DNA of 64,000 nucleotides from Inquilinus ginsengisoli_A (GTDB lineage Bacteria; Pseudomonadota; Alphaproteobacteria; DSM-16000; Inquilinaceae): the NCBI RefSeq assembly GCF_031453975.1, contig NZ_JAVDPW010000004.1:62001-126000 (forward strand), read 5' to 3'. Shown one piece after another: positions 24,403 through 33,116 of this stretch; position 1 is the stretch's first letter; every line of letters begins with the position of its first letter. The translations under genes were made by a program, and so were the position numbers. Under the pieces are notes generated by a model that was not told where the DNA came from, did not search any database, and saw only the letters and a list, made by a program, of their open reading frames with translations.

Positions 24403-24876
24403 TCACCAGACAGGGTCGATGCTGCGGAGGCCGAGGATCTCCTGGATCCGGCGGTGGGTCGCGCCATGGATGTCGTGCGGCAGGTCGTCGGGCGCGAAGA
24501 AGCGGGTCTCGGCGATCTCGAAGGACAGCCGGCCGGAGGTCGGCTGCCAGCGATCCGCCACGAACAGGGCGACATGGTCACAGCGCAGCTGGTCGAAATG
24601 GGCGTAGACGCCGAACAGCCCGGCCACAGATTCGACCTCGACCGCCGCCTCCTCGCGCGCCTCGCGCACGGCGCAGGCCTCGAAGCTCTCCCACTTCTTC
24701 ACGCCGCCGCCGGGGAAGAACCAGCCGGGGCGGTAGGTGTGGTGCACCAGCAGGAAGCGCCCCTCCCCGTCCCGCACCACCATGCGGGCGCCGAGGGTCA
24801 GCGGCTTGCGCAGCCGGAGATAGGCGTTGTGGGCGCGGTGCAGCAGGCGCGGCAGGGTGCGGCTGGCCGGAGTCAT
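24403..24876 (-). CDS. Nudix hydrolase
   Basis: This 157-residue protein contains a full Nudix box, GGVKKWESFEACAVREAREEAAVEV (about 57-81), with the REAREE core needed for Mg2+ binding. The fold begins with GARMVVRDGEGRFLLVHHTYRPGWFFPGGG. Nudix enzymes hydrolyse nucleoside diphosphates linked to other groups. The stop is six bases before the HD-domain gene, so co-transcription is likely. Substrate not predictable. Confidence 0.92.
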   Translation of the reverse strand: MTPASRTLPRLLHRAHNAYLRLRKPLTLGARMVVRDGEGRFLLVHHTYRPGWFFPGGGVKKWESFEACAVREAREEAAVEVESVAGLFGVYAHFDQLRCDHVALFVADRWQPTSGRLSFEIAETRFFAPDDLPHDIHGATHRRIQEILGLRSIDPVW

Positions 24877-24955
24877 GGTCGCAGATGAGCGGTGGGAGGC
24901 TTCGGTGTCAACCGCACCGGAGACAGGGCTGACGCGACACCGTCACCCCTAACGC

Positions 24956-25036
24956 CGTCATTGCGAGGAGGCGCAGCCGACGAAGCAATCCATGCCAGGC
25001 GGCTCCATGGATTGCTTCGCTACGCTCGCAATGACG
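24956..25036. repeat. Dispersed palindromic repeat, family R2
   Basis: An 81-base palindromic element with ends CGTCATTGCGAG and CTCGCAATGACG and centre arms GAAGCAATCCATG/CATGGATTGCTTC. It has the look of the GTCATTGCGAG repeats found scattered in many alphaproteobacterial genomes. Confidence 0.88.
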
Positions 25037-25064
25037 AGGGAGAGTGCCGAGCGCAGGCTGCCCC

Positions 25065-25925
25065 CTACCCTGCCACGAACGCCGCGATCGCCTGGCGCAG
25101 GGCCTCGGGCTCGTCGACCCGGATGGAATGGCTGCTGTCCTCGAAGATCCGCAGGGTCGAGCCCGGGATCAGCCGGTGGATCTCCTCGGAGAATTCGGGC
25201 GGGCAGATCCAGTCGTGGCGGCCGGCCAGGATCAGGGTCGGCGCGGTGATCCGCGCCAGCTCCGGCCGCAGGTCGAGCCGGCGCAGGAAGCCGTCCGGGC
25301 CGAAGGCGCGGTTGATCGCGTCCGGCGACCCGATGCCCCGCCCGCGCGTCGCCGCGGCCGCCACCGGATCGTGCCGCACAGCGTAGAGCGGCCCCATCGC
25401 GTCGTAGTAGCGCTGCAGCTGCTCCTCGTCCCGGAAGCCGCCGGCCCACAGCGTGTCGCCGGCCGCGATCTGCTCGGCATTACCGCGCTCGCGCAGGATC
25501 TGCTGCGCCCGCAGGATGAAACCGCCCTGCGCCGCGGTGACGATCAGCACCAGCCGCGACACCGACTGCGGATACCGCGCGGCATGCGCCATGGCGACCA
25601 TGCCGCCATAGCTGGTGCCGATGCTGGCGATGGGGCCGAGGCCGAGATGGCGGCGCAGCGCCTCCATATCCTCGACATTCTCGTCCAGGGTGTAGCGCGC
25701 CGGGTCGCCGCGGCCGGACCGGCCCTGGCCGCGATGGTCGAAATAGACCAGCTGCATGTGCTCCGCGAGCGGGCTCATGCTCGGCTTGAAGCCGCTGTGG
25801 TCGGAACCGGGGCCACCATGGATCAGGAAGCCGGTCGGCCGCTCGCGCATCGCGCCGCCATCCGGCACCAGCCCGGCGCCGTCGATGTCGAAATAGATCT
25901 CGGTGTCGCGGATCCGGGCGCGCAT
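25065..25925 (-). CDS. Alpha/beta hydrolase (proline iminopeptidase-like)
   Basis: The 286-residue protein has the oxyanion motif HGGPG at 36-40, YFDHRGQGRSGR, the nucleophile elbow GTSYGG (Ser at about 105), and a late Asp (ILAGRHDWICPP) and His (FEDSSHSIRVDEP). The HGGPG and DxRGxGxS motifs are typical of prolyl aminopeptidases and related hydrolases. Substrate could be an N-terminal proline peptide or a small ester or lactone. It stands 46 bases downstream of pxpC on the same strand, so it may belong to that operon. Confidence 0.9.
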   Translation of the reverse strand: MRARIRDTEIYFDIDGAGLVPDGGAMRERPTGFLIHGGPGSDHSGFKPSMSPLAEHMQLVYFDHRGQGRSGRGDPARYTLDENVEDMEALRRHLGLGPIASIGTSYGGMVAMAHAARYPQSVSRLVLIVTAAQGGFILRAQQILRERGNAEQIAAGDTLWAGGFRDEEQLQRYYDAMGPLYAVRHDPVAAAATRGRGIGSPDAINRAFGPDGFLRRLDLRPELARITAPTLILAGRHDWICPPEFSEEIHRLIPGSTLRIFEDSSHSIRVDEPEALRQAIAAFVAG

Positions 25926-25971
25926 GCGGTCGTCCTCGATTTCGAAGCGGTGCGGTTTCGAAGCGGTGCGG

Positions 25972-26979
25972 TCAGCCCCCGGCGTGGACGGCGACCCCGG
26001 CGGCCAGCCGCCGGAGGTCGAGCCGGGTGCGGCGGCGGCGGTCCTCGGCCTCGGCCAGGCCGACCGGCACGAAGCGCAGGGCGTCGCCGGGGCGCAGTTG
26101 GCCCAGCACCGGCAGGTCGGCCTCGATCACCTGAGCGATGCGGGGATAGCCGCCGGTGGTCTGGGCGTCGGCCATCAGCACGATCGGCCGGCCCTCGGGC
26201 GGCACCTGCACCGTGCCCGATGTGACCGCCTCGGACAGCAGGTCGCGCGGATTCATCAGGCTGAGCGCCGGCCCGTCCAGCCGGTAGCCCATGCGGTCGG
26301 AGCGCGGGTTGAGGGTGAAGCGCTCATTGTGGAAGGCGGCCAGGCTGTCCTGGTCGAACTCGGTCGCCTGCAACCCGGGCAGCACATGGACATGCGGCGA
26401 CTGGCGCAGCGACGGGTCGAGGTCGGCGCCGGCGGTCCAGATCGTGGTGGCGAAGGGCTGGTCAGCCCGCTCCGCCGACAGGGTCCGGGCCAAGCGGTCG
26501 CCCAGCGCGGTCGGTCTTCCCGCCGCCAGCCTGTCGCCAGCCCGCAGCGCCCGCCCCTGCAGCCCGCCGAGGCCGGCGCGCAGATAGGTCGACCGGCTGC
26601 CCAGCACCGGCGGCACGTCGATGCCGCCGGCCAGGGCGAGATAGGTGCGGCAGCCGATATTGGTCGGGGTGAAGCGCAGCTCCGCCCCCGCCGGCACCAG
26701 CACCGGGCGCCGCACCGGCAGCACCTCGCCATCGATGGTGCCGCGCATGCCGCCGCCGGCCAGCGCGATCAGCGTCTCGGCGGCGAAGCGCAGGGTGGCG
26801 CCCAGCATGGTCATCTCCAGCGTCGCCGCGCCGGGATCGTTGCCGACCAGGACATTGGCGACGATGTGCGAGCGCCGGTCCATCGCGCCGCCGACCACCA
26901 CGCCGTGGCGACGATGGCCGATGCGGCCGAGATCCTGCACCGTCGACAGCAGGCCGGGATCCAGAATCTCGACGATCAT
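25972..26979 (-). CDS. pxpC: 5-oxoprolinase subunit C (biotin-dependent carboxyltransferase-like, PxpC)
   Basis: This 335-residue protein starts MIVEILDPGLLSTVQDLGRIGHRRHGVVVGGAMDRRSH, diagnostic of the KipA/PxpC family. Other landmarks are LRAGLGGLQGRAL and MGYRLDGP...SEAVTSGTVQVPPEGRPIVLMADAQTTGGYP. With PxpA and PxpB it hydrolyses 5-oxoproline to glutamate at the cost of ATP. Its ATG overlaps the pxpB stop by four bases. PxpA (LamB/YcsF) is not in the window, so it must be elsewhere or the pair does another job. Confidence 0.92.
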   Translation of the reverse strand: MIVEILDPGLLSTVQDLGRIGHRRHGVVVGGAMDRRSHIVANVLVGNDPGAATLEMTMLGATLRFAAETLIALAGGGMRGTIDGEVLPVRRPVLVPAGAELRFTPTNIGCRTYLALAGGIDVPPVLGSRSTYLRAGLGGLQGRALRAGDRLAAGRPTALGDRLARTLSAERADQPFATTIWTAGADLDPSLRQSPHVHVLPGLQATEFDQDSLAAFHNERFTLNPRSDRMGYRLDGPALSLMNPRDLLSEAVTSGTVQVPPEGRPIVLMADAQTTGGYPRIAQVIEADLPVLGQLRPGDALRFVPVGLAEAEDRRRRTRLDLRRLAAGVAVHAGG

Positions 26980-27659
26980 GGCCGGCCTCCCAGCGCCACG
27001 TATTCCTCGGCCGTGATCGGGCGGAAGCGGATGCGGTCGGCCGCCGCCAGCAGGCTGGGCGGGTCGCCGTCCGGCAGAAACAGGGCCACCGGGGTGCGCC
27101 CGATCAGGTTCCAGCCGCCGGGCGATTCGACCGGATAGATCCCGGTCTGGGGCCCGCCGATGGCGACCGTGCCGGCCGGGATCTTCAGCCGGGGCGACGG
27201 CCGGCGCGGCGTCGCCAGCCGCTCCGGCAGCCCGCCGAGGAAGGGGAAGCCGGGGGTGAAGCCGATCATGTGGACGCGGTACTCGCCGCCGGAATGCAGG
27301 GCGATCACCTCCTCCTCGGTCAGGCCGTGATGCGCCGCCAGCTCGGCCAGGTCGGGGCCGAAGGCGCCGCCATAGGCGACCGGGATCTCGACCAGCCGGG
27401 GTTCGCCCAGCGCCGCCGGGTCGAGGTTGGCCAGCCGCGCCTCCAGCAGCCGCTGCACCGAGGCGGCCGGCGGCTCGTCGCGGTCGCGCGGCACGGCGTC
27501 GGGGTCGAAGAACACCGCCAGCGTGGCGAAGCCCGGCGAGGATTCGACGAAGCCGGGGAACGGGTCGGCGTCCAGCGACGCCGCCAGGGCCTGGATGGCG
27601 TCGGCGATCGCCGGATCTATGGTCGTGCCGAAGCGCACCACCATCGCGGTCTCGGTCAT
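26976..27659 (-). CDS. pxpB: 5-oxoprolinase subunit B (KipI family, PxpB)
   Basis: The 227-residue protein belongs to the allophanate hydrolase subunit 1 / KipI family: VEIPVAYGGAFGPDLAELA, the YRVHMIGFTPGFPFLGGLPERLATPRR core, AGTVAIGGPQTGIYPVESPGGWNLIGRTP and a C-terminal RIRFRPITAEEY. It works with PxpC, with which it overlaps by four bases. The start is taken at 27659 (MTETAMVV); the RBS there is weak, and a start slightly upstream is possible. Confidence 0.92.
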   Translation of the reverse strand: MTETAMVVRFGTTIDPAIADAIQALAASLDADPFPGFVESSPGFATLAVFFDPDAVPRDRDEPPAASVQRLLEARLANLDPAALGEPRLVEIPVAYGGAFGPDLAELAAHHGLTEEEVIALHSGGEYRVHMIGFTPGFPFLGGLPERLATPRRPSPRLKIPAGTVAIGGPQTGIYPVESPGGWNLIGRTPVALFLPDGDPPSLLAAADRIRFRPITAEEYVALGGRP

Positions 27660-27813
27660 CACGGCAATCGACGCAGCGGGCACGGGCTTCTCCTCGAGGC
27701 TCCCCCAAGCCATAGCGCGGCGGCGGCCCGGGCGGAAGCCGCGGCAGGCCGTCTCCTTGTTTCGCCATGATCGTCGGATAGGAGGGACGGGGACTCGATG
27801 TGAAGGGGGACCT

Positions 27814-28983
27814 ATGACGCACCGACCGTTCCGCCCGATCGCCGCCCTGGCACTGGTCGCAGCGCTCGCCGGCCCGGCCTGGGCCCAGGATCCGCCGACC
27901 AAGCCCGTCCGCGAGTTGCTCGGCCTGCTGCCGATGCCGACCCTCGAGAGCTTTCCGATCCTCTATCTCGATCTTGCGGCCGTCAGGGCCAGCGGCACGG
28001 CCGATTGGCGGACGGATCGCGGGATCGCGACCTTGCCGGACATCCTGCGGACGCCGATCGGCACCGACCTCCAGGCGCCGGGAGGCTTCGCGGCCCATGC
28101 CGGCTTCGGTCCCGACCAGATCGACCAGGTCGCCGTCACCGAGACGGCTCCCGGCCCCGGCCCCACGGCGCTGCGCCTGCGCGATGCCGATCCGGCCGCC
28201 CTCGCTCGGACCTGGATCCAGCAGGGCTATGCCAGGAGCGATGTCGGGGACGCCAAGGTGTGGACCCGCGGCACACCTGAAATGCTCCAGCTCGATCGGG
28301 TCGACCCTTCCGACCCGCTCAGCACCCAGCTCGGCGTTTCCGCCGTTCTCAGCTTCGACGGCCCCACGCTGCTCATGGCCCGGCTTCCTGCGACGCTGGC
28401 GACGATGAAAGCCTCGGCAAAGCTCGGCACCGGGGCGGCCTCCCGGATCGATCTCCGGCGGATGCTCGATGCGCTGGACCGGACGCTGGGGCCACGGGAG
28501 GCGGTGGCACAGCTGTTGTGGGTGCCCCAGCCCGACGCCGCCGGCGATGCCGGATTCGAGGCGGCCACATCAGCCCTGACCGCACCCGGCGGCGCCACGC
28601 CTGGCGCGGCCAAGGACGCGCTGACCGGGGCGAGCGGCATCCCCTCCTATCCCTCGCTCCTGCTCGGCGATATCAGGACCACGGGGCAGGCGCCGTCGGG
28701 AGTCCTGGCGATGCTGTTCGCCGACTGCGCGATCGCGGATCGCGCCGGTGCTGTCGCCGCCGCGAAATGGGAAGCGGCGGCGAAGGATGCGAACAGCAAG
28801 GCGGCTGGGGTTTTCGGCCGGATCACGGTGGCATGGGCATCGGTGTCGGTCGATGGCGGCTGCGTGCTGCTCGGCCGCGCAAGCGGGCGCGACCCGGCGC
28901 GTCCGGCCTTCGCCGATCTCACTGCGCTGTACATGCGCCGGGATCTGTCGCCCCTGTATGTCGGGGCACCGCCGAAGCCCTGA
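27814..28983 (+). CDS. Secreted protein of unknown function (389 residues)
   Basis: The ATG at 27814 follows AAGGGGGA and opens a clear signal peptide (LALVAALAGPAWA, cleavage before QDPP). The mature protein is alpha/beta-looking and rich in Ala/Asp/Thr, with single Cys residues late in the chain (FADCAI, GGCVLL) and no repeats. I recognise no family. It is divergent from pxpB across about 150 bases and precedes an amidase by 95 bases on the same strand. A periplasmic location is the only supported statement. Confidence 0.8.
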   Translation: MTHRPFRPIAALALVAALAGPAWAQDPPTKPVRELLGLLPMPTLESFPILYLDLAAVRASGTADWRTDRGIATLPDILRTPIGTDLQAPGGFAAHAGFGPDQIDQVAVTETAPGPGPTALRLRDADPAALARTWIQQGYARSDVGDAKVWTRGTPEMLQLDRVDPSDPLSTQLGVSAVLSFDGPTLLMARLPATLATMKASAKLGTGAASRIDLRRMLDALDRTLGPREAVAQLLWVPQPDAAGDAGFEAATSALTAPGGATPGAAKDALTGASGIPSYPSLLLGDIRTTGQAPSGVLAMLFADCAIADRAGAVAAAKWEAAAKDANSKAAGVFGRITVAWASVSVDGGCVLLGRASGRDPARPAFADLTALYMRRDLSPLYVGAPPKP

Positions 28984-29078
28984 TCCGCCACGCCTCTTGA
29001 TCGCGCCGCCGCGGCGGTGATGATAGGGGCGCGGTGCCCGAGGCTCCGCGCCCCGCCTTCGCGACCAGGAGACCCCGC

Positions 29079-30479
29079 GTGACCGATCCGGCCCTGTTGT
29101 CGGCAGCCGAGCTGTCCGGCCTCTATGCTTCGGGGCGCCTGTCCCCGGTCGAGGCGACGCAGGCCAGCCTCGGCCGGATCGAGCGGCTGGACGCCCGGGT
29201 CAACGCGATCTGCGGCATCTACCCCGAGGAAGCGCTCGCCTCGGCCCGCCAGTCCGAGGCGCGCTGGCGCGAGGGCCGGCCGCTGAGCCCGATCGACGGC
29301 GTGCCGACCACCGTCAAGGACCTGCTCCTGACCCGGGGCTGGCCGACCCTGCGCGGGTCGAAGACCATCGACCCGGCCGGGCCGTGGGACCAGGACGCGC
29401 CGGCGGTGGCGCGGCTGCGCGAGGCCGGGGCGGTGCTGGTCGGCCGCACCACCACGCCGGAGTTCGGCTGGAAGGGCGTGACCGATTCGGCGCTGACCGG
29501 CATCACCCGCAACCCCTGGGACCTGACCAAGACGCCCGGCGGCTCCTCCGGCGGCGCGGCGGTGGCGGCGGCGACCGGCATGGCGGCGCTCAATATCGGC
29601 ACCGATGGCGGCGGGTCGATCCGCATCCCGGCCGGCTTCACCGGCATCTTCGGGCACAAGCCCAGCTTCGGCCGGGTGCCGGCCTTTCCGCTGAGCCCGT
29701 TCGGCACCGTCTCGCATCTCGGACCGATGACCCGGACGGTGCGCGACGCGGCGCTGATGCTGTCGGTGCTGGCCCAGCCCGACCCGCGCGACTGGACCGC
29801 CCTGCCCTTCCCGCCGACCGACTTCACCCAGGGGTTGGAGGACGGCGTGCGCGGCCTGCGCGTCGCCTACGCCCCGACCCTGGACGGCGCCCCGGTAGAC
29901 CCCGAGATCGCCGCCTCGGTGGCGAAGGCGGCGGAGATCTTTGCCCGGCTCGGCGCCCGGGTCGAGACCGTGACGCTGGACCTGCCCGACACCGGGCCGG
30001 TGTTCCGCACCCATTGGTTCGTCGGCGCGGCGACGCTGTTCACCGGGATTTCGGAGGAGAAGCAGGCGCTGATCGACCCCGGCCTGCGCCGTGCGGCCGC
30101 CGAGGGCGCGGCGATCCCGCTGCTCGACTACACCCGCGCGGTGATGGCGCGCGGCCGGATGGGGGTGCGCATGAACCACTTCCACCAGGATTGGGACCTG
30201 CTGCTGATGCCGACCCTGCCGATCCCGGCCTTCGCCGCCGGGCAGGACCTGCCGCTGGCCCCGGACGGATCCTACTGGGCCGACTGGACGCCCTTCACCT
30301 ACCCGTTCAACCTGACCCAGCAGCCGGCGGCCAGCGTGCCCTGTGGCCTGACCTCGGCCGGCCTGCCGATCGGGCTGCAGATCATCGGCCCGATGTTCCA
30401 GGACGGGCTGGTGCTGCGCGCCGCCCGCGCCTTCGAGGCGGCGCAGCCCTGGGCCCTGCCGCCGCTGGCGACCGCATGA
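29079..30479 (+). CDS. Amidase (amidase-signature family)
   Basis: The GTG at 29079, eight bases after AGGAG, gives 466 residues. The Ser-cisSer-Lys triad is visible: Lys80 in GVPTTVKDLLLT, the GGSSGG cis-Ser at about 156-157 and the nucleophile Ser180 in GTDGGGSIRIPAG. The family covers aryl-acylamidases, 6-aminohexanoate cyclic dimer hydrolases and GatA; a free-standing gene of this length with GFTGIFGHKPSFGRVP is the amide-hydrolase type. It overlaps the YcgN-like gene by four bases, so they are co-translated. Confidence 0.93.
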   Translation: MTDPALLSAAELSGLYASGRLSPVEATQASLGRIERLDARVNAICGIYPEEALASARQSEARWREGRPLSPIDGVPTTVKDLLLTRGWPTLRGSKTIDPAGPWDQDAPAVARLREAGAVLVGRTTTPEFGWKGVTDSALTGITRNPWDLTKTPGGSSGGAAVAAATGMAALNIGTDGGGSIRIPAGFTGIFGHKPSFGRVPAFPLSPFGTVSHLGPMTRTVRDAALMLSVLAQPDPRDWTALPFPPTDFTQGLEDGVRGLRVAYAPTLDGAPVDPEIAASVAKAAEIFARLGARVETVTLDLPDTGPVFRTHWFVGAATLFTGISEEKQALIDPGLRRAAAEGAAIPLLDYTRAVMARGRMGVRMNHFHQDWDLLLMPTLPIPAFAAGQDLPLAPDGSYWADWTPFTYPFNLTQQPAASVPCGLTSAGLPIGLQIIGPMFQDGLVLRAARAFEAAQPWALPPLATA

Positions 30480-30934
30480 CCGAGAAGCAGCCTTTCTGGC
30501 GTCGCAAGCGCCTGGACCAGATGACCCGGCCGGAATGGGAGTCGCTGTGCGACGGCTGCGGCCGCTGCTGCCTGCACAAGCTGCGCAATGCCGACGAGCC
30601 GGCGGACACGCCCAACGTCGACTACACCGACATCGCCTGCAAGCTGCTGGACACCCACAGCTGCCGCTGCACCCACTACCCCACCCGCAAGACCTTCGTG
30701 CCCGACTGCGTCGCGCTGACGGTCAAGAATGTCGACGAGCTCGGCTGGATGCCGTCGACCTGCGCCTACCGCCTGCTGGCCGAGGGCCACGACCTCTACT
30801 GGTGGCACCCGCTGGTCTCCGGCGACCCGGAGACGGTGCACGAGGCCGGCATCAGCGTGCGCGACAAGGTGGTGTCGGAGGACGAGGTCCCGGAGGACGA
30901 GTTCGAGGACCACATCGTCGACTGGCCGGCCTGA
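30476..30934 (+). CDS. YcgN/UPF0260-family Cys-cluster protein
   Basis: This 152-residue protein starts MTEKQPFWRRKRLDQMTRPEWESLCDGCGRCCLHKL and carries the CxxCxxCC cluster at about 27-34. Further Cys residues follow (SCRCTHYP, PDCVALT, STCAYR), a pattern expected to bind zinc or iron-sulfur. It ends in the usual EFEDHIVDWP. UPF0260 proteins are widespread in proteobacteria; their exact role is unknown. The ATGA overlap with the amidase suggests one transcript. Length matches the family. Confidence 0.93.
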   Translation: MTEKQPFWRRKRLDQMTRPEWESLCDGCGRCCLHKLRNADEPADTPNVDYTDIACKLLDTHSCRCTHYPTRKTFVPDCVALTVKNVDELGWMPSTCAYRLLAEGHDLYWWHPLVSGDPETVHEAGISVRDKVVSEDEVPEDEFEDHIVDWPA

Positions 30935-30962
30935 ACGGAAGCCGGCCGGGACGGCGTTGGCG

Positions 30963-31562
30963 TCAGGGGATGTCCTTGGGCGGCAGCACCGGCTTCGGCA
31001 GCGGCACCAGGTCGACCGACTTCGACTGGCCGCCGAGGAAGGCGGGATCGAGCAGCCCGCCACCCGAGGGGTCACCGCCCGGAGGTGCCGTGGTGTCCAC
31101 GGGGCCGGTGCCGATCGGCTGATGCGACGGGCTGCCGAAGGCCTGCGCCCGGCCGCCCTGCGGATGGCCCTGCTCGATCTCCGCCTGCGCCGCGGACACG
31201 CGCCGCGCCAACTCCGTCGAATAGGGCAGCAGATAGGCCCGCGGCACGCCGCTCGGCAGGTTGGAATCGTCCAGCTCCTCGAGCCAGAGATGGACGGCGC
31301 CGGGCTCCCGGCGGGACGGGTTCGGCTCGATCACCCGGGTCCACAGCACCTGGAAGCGGTCCGGCACCGCCACCGGCGCCGACCAGCCGAGCAGCCCCTG
31401 CGTCGCGAAGAAGACCACGACATAGAAGACGCTGGCGGCGAGGATCGCGGCGATCTTGAACAGCCGCCGGATCGGCAGCCATATCATCGCCACGAGCAGC
31501 AGCACGCTCAGCAGCACATAGGCCAGGGTCAGGCCGAGCACACTGGTCTCGAGCGCCATCAT
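30963..31562 (-). CDS. Two-pass membrane protein with proline-rich tail (third gene of the MotA/ExbB-like operon)
   Basis: This 199-residue protein has two hydrophobic segments (about 8-30 and 37-60). A soluble part of about 140 residues follows: a folded-looking stretch (FQVLWTRVIEPNPSRREPGAVHLWLEELDDSN...YLLPYSTELARRVSAAQAEIEQG), then a Gly/Pro/Thr-rich linker and a PLPKPVLPPKDIP end. No family recognised. It starts within the stop codon of the preceding gene, so the three genes are tightly coupled and probably form one envelope complex. By the first-segment charges the tail could be on either side of the membrane. Confidence 0.85.
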   Translation of the reverse strand: MMALETSVLGLTLAYVLLSVLLLVAMIWLPIRRLFKIAAILAASVFYVVVFFATQGLLGWSAPVAVPDRFQVLWTRVIEPNPSRREPGAVHLWLEELDDSNLPSGVPRAYLLPYSTELARRVSAAQAEIEQGHPQGGRAQAFGSPSHQPIGTGPVDTTAPPGGDPSGGGLLDPAFLGGQSKSVDLVPLPKPVLPPKDIP

Positions 31563-32194
31563 GGCGCGCCGTTCCGCCAGGTGCTGTGGAAGGTCTGCAG
31601 GATCGACCTCTCGACGTGGCTGGTCTCCGTGACCGCACCGGCGGCATCCAGGGTGAAGCGCACCGCGGTCCTTTCCGTCCCGCCCTGGTCGAGCTGGATG
31701 GTTTCCTTGGCGACGATCTTCACCACCGGGTTGAGCTTCTGGACGGTCACCGTCACCGGCACCGCCTGGCTGGTCAGCGCGGTGAAGTGATAGACGTTCA
31801 CCGTGTACTCGCCGGCCACCACGCCGCGCAGGCTGACCAGCTCCTCCCGGGTCGCCGTCAGCACCTTCTGGCCGTTGACCAGGACGAAGTCGTTGAGGCC
31901 GCCGCGGTCGTCGCGGTCCAGCACCATGAAGCCGGCCTCGCGCCGGCGGAACCAGACGACATTGCCGATCGGATCCTGGACGAAGGTGTCGATGTCGTCG
32001 GGATGGTTGTCCGGCCAGTCCACGCTGATGAGGAACTCGGCCTTGCTGTCGACCTTCCCCTCCTTCGCTTCCGGCGCCACGATCAGCAGCGCGACGAAGA
32101 ACAGGAAGGCGAGAACCTGCAACGCCTTGAACAGCACCACGCTGAACGGGTCGAAGGGCTCGTCGCGCGGCAGGAGGTCGAAGTCGTCGATCAT
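31559..32194 (-). CDS. Single-pass membrane protein with DUF2135-like extracytoplasmic domain (ExbD/MotB-like position)
   Basis: The 211-residue protein has a short acidic N-tail, one membrane segment at about 18-40 and an extracytoplasmic domain. That domain reads EFLISVDWPDNHPDDIDTFVQDPIGNVVWF...RDDRGGLNDF...GEYTVNVYHF, the beta-sandwich pattern of YfaP/DUF2135 domains (DLDxxVxDPxG and a final GxYTVxVxxY strand). Asp15, just before the helix, is placed like the proton-carrying Asp of MotB. So it could be the partner of the upstream MotA/ExbB-like subunit. It overlaps that gene by four bases. Assignment of the partner role is an inference. Confidence 0.85.
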   Translation of the reverse strand: MIDDFDLLPRDEPFDPFSVVLFKALQVLAFLFFVALLIVAPEAKEGKVDSKAEFLISVDWPDNHPDDIDTFVQDPIGNVVWFRRREAGFMVLDRDDRGGLNDFVLVNGQKVLTATREELVSLRGVVAGEYTVNVYHFTALTSQAVPVTVTVQKLNPVVKIVAKETIQLDQGGTERTAVRFTLDAAGAVTETSHVERSILQTFHSTWRNGAP

Positions 32195-32928
32195 TCCGCA
32201 GGCGCCCGGCTTTCGAGCGCCGAGACCACATGGACTTCGGTGAGATCGACCGCGAAGGCGAAGATCTTCGCTGTGGCGCTGTCCAGCAGCGCGTACTGGA
32301 CCTTGAGCAGGATGGAGCCCGCCAGGCCGACCAGCGTCGTGTACATGGCGACCGCCATGCCGTCGCTCATCAGCGACATCGACGACCGGACCGCCTCCCG
32401 GTTCTCGGTGTCCAGCCCGGCGATCGGCGCCAGCATCATGATGAAGCCGATGATCGTGCCCAGCAGGCCGAGCTTCATCAGCGTGTCGCTGGCGAAGGCG
32501 CCGAACGGGTTCGAGCCGCGCAGCCGGCCGGCGAGGACGCGCAGGAGCAGCGTCTGGTCGAGGCGCTCGGCGCCCTGCAGCGCGGCCTTGGTGACGAGAT
32601 CGCGGATGTGGACCGCGACCAGGCCAGCTGGCCGGCCGTCTCCCTCGGCGTTGCTGACGGGGCCGCCATTCCGGGCGATGGCCCGGGCCGTCCTGAGGGC
32701 GGCGTCGCCTTCCCGCGAGATGATCAGGATGCGCCACAGGCAATGCAGGCTGCTGGCGACATAGAGCAGCCCGATGATCGACGATATATAGGTCCGGTCG
32801 CTGGCGACCATCCGCCCGATCAGGCCGAAATACCACAGCAGGACGAACGCGAAGAGGCTGACGCCGGTGAAGATCAGCCAGGGCAGCAGCGGATCGCGCC
32901 CGGGCAGCTCGAATGTGCGCTCGCTCAT
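32191..32928 (-). CDS. MotA/TolQ/ExbB-family proton-channel protein
   Basis: This 245-residue protein has four membrane segments (about 15-38, 48-70, 151-172, 187-209). The large cytoplasmic loop lies between the second and third. The last two helices carry the PF01618 pattern: LGLLGTIIGFIMMLAP, then SDGMAVAMYTTLVGLAGSILL. Such subunits form pentamers around a dimer of a single-pass partner and use ion flow for mechanical work. The loop and N-terminal part do not match TolQ, ExbB or MotA specifically. It is the first gene of a three-gene operon and diverges from a two-component system. Confidence 0.9.
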   Translation of the reverse strand: MSERTFELPGRDPLLPWLIFTGVSLFAFVLLWYFGLIGRMVASDRTYISSIIGLLYVASSLHCLWRILIISREGDAALRTARAIARNGGPVSNAEGDGRPAGLVAVHIRDLVTKAALQGAERLDQTLLLRVLAGRLRGSNPFGAFASDTLMKLGLLGTIIGFIMMLAPIAGLDTENREAVRSSMSLMSDGMAVAMYTTLVGLAGSILLKVQYALLDSATAKIFAFAVDLTEVHVVSALESRAPAE

Positions 32929-33116
32929 GCGGATAGGCCCCGGCGGCTCATGGACGACGTCCGAAGCCTATCGATCCGCAAGGCAAAGGGCCTGGGCATC
33001 GATCCCGAACCGCTTTGGGCAATATGCCCGAGCCGCGCCGCAAGCAGCCTCCGCGCTTGCCAGCCGGGGACCGGAATGACCAGTATGAGCAAGATCCATT
33101 CGGGCGAGAGCGAAAA

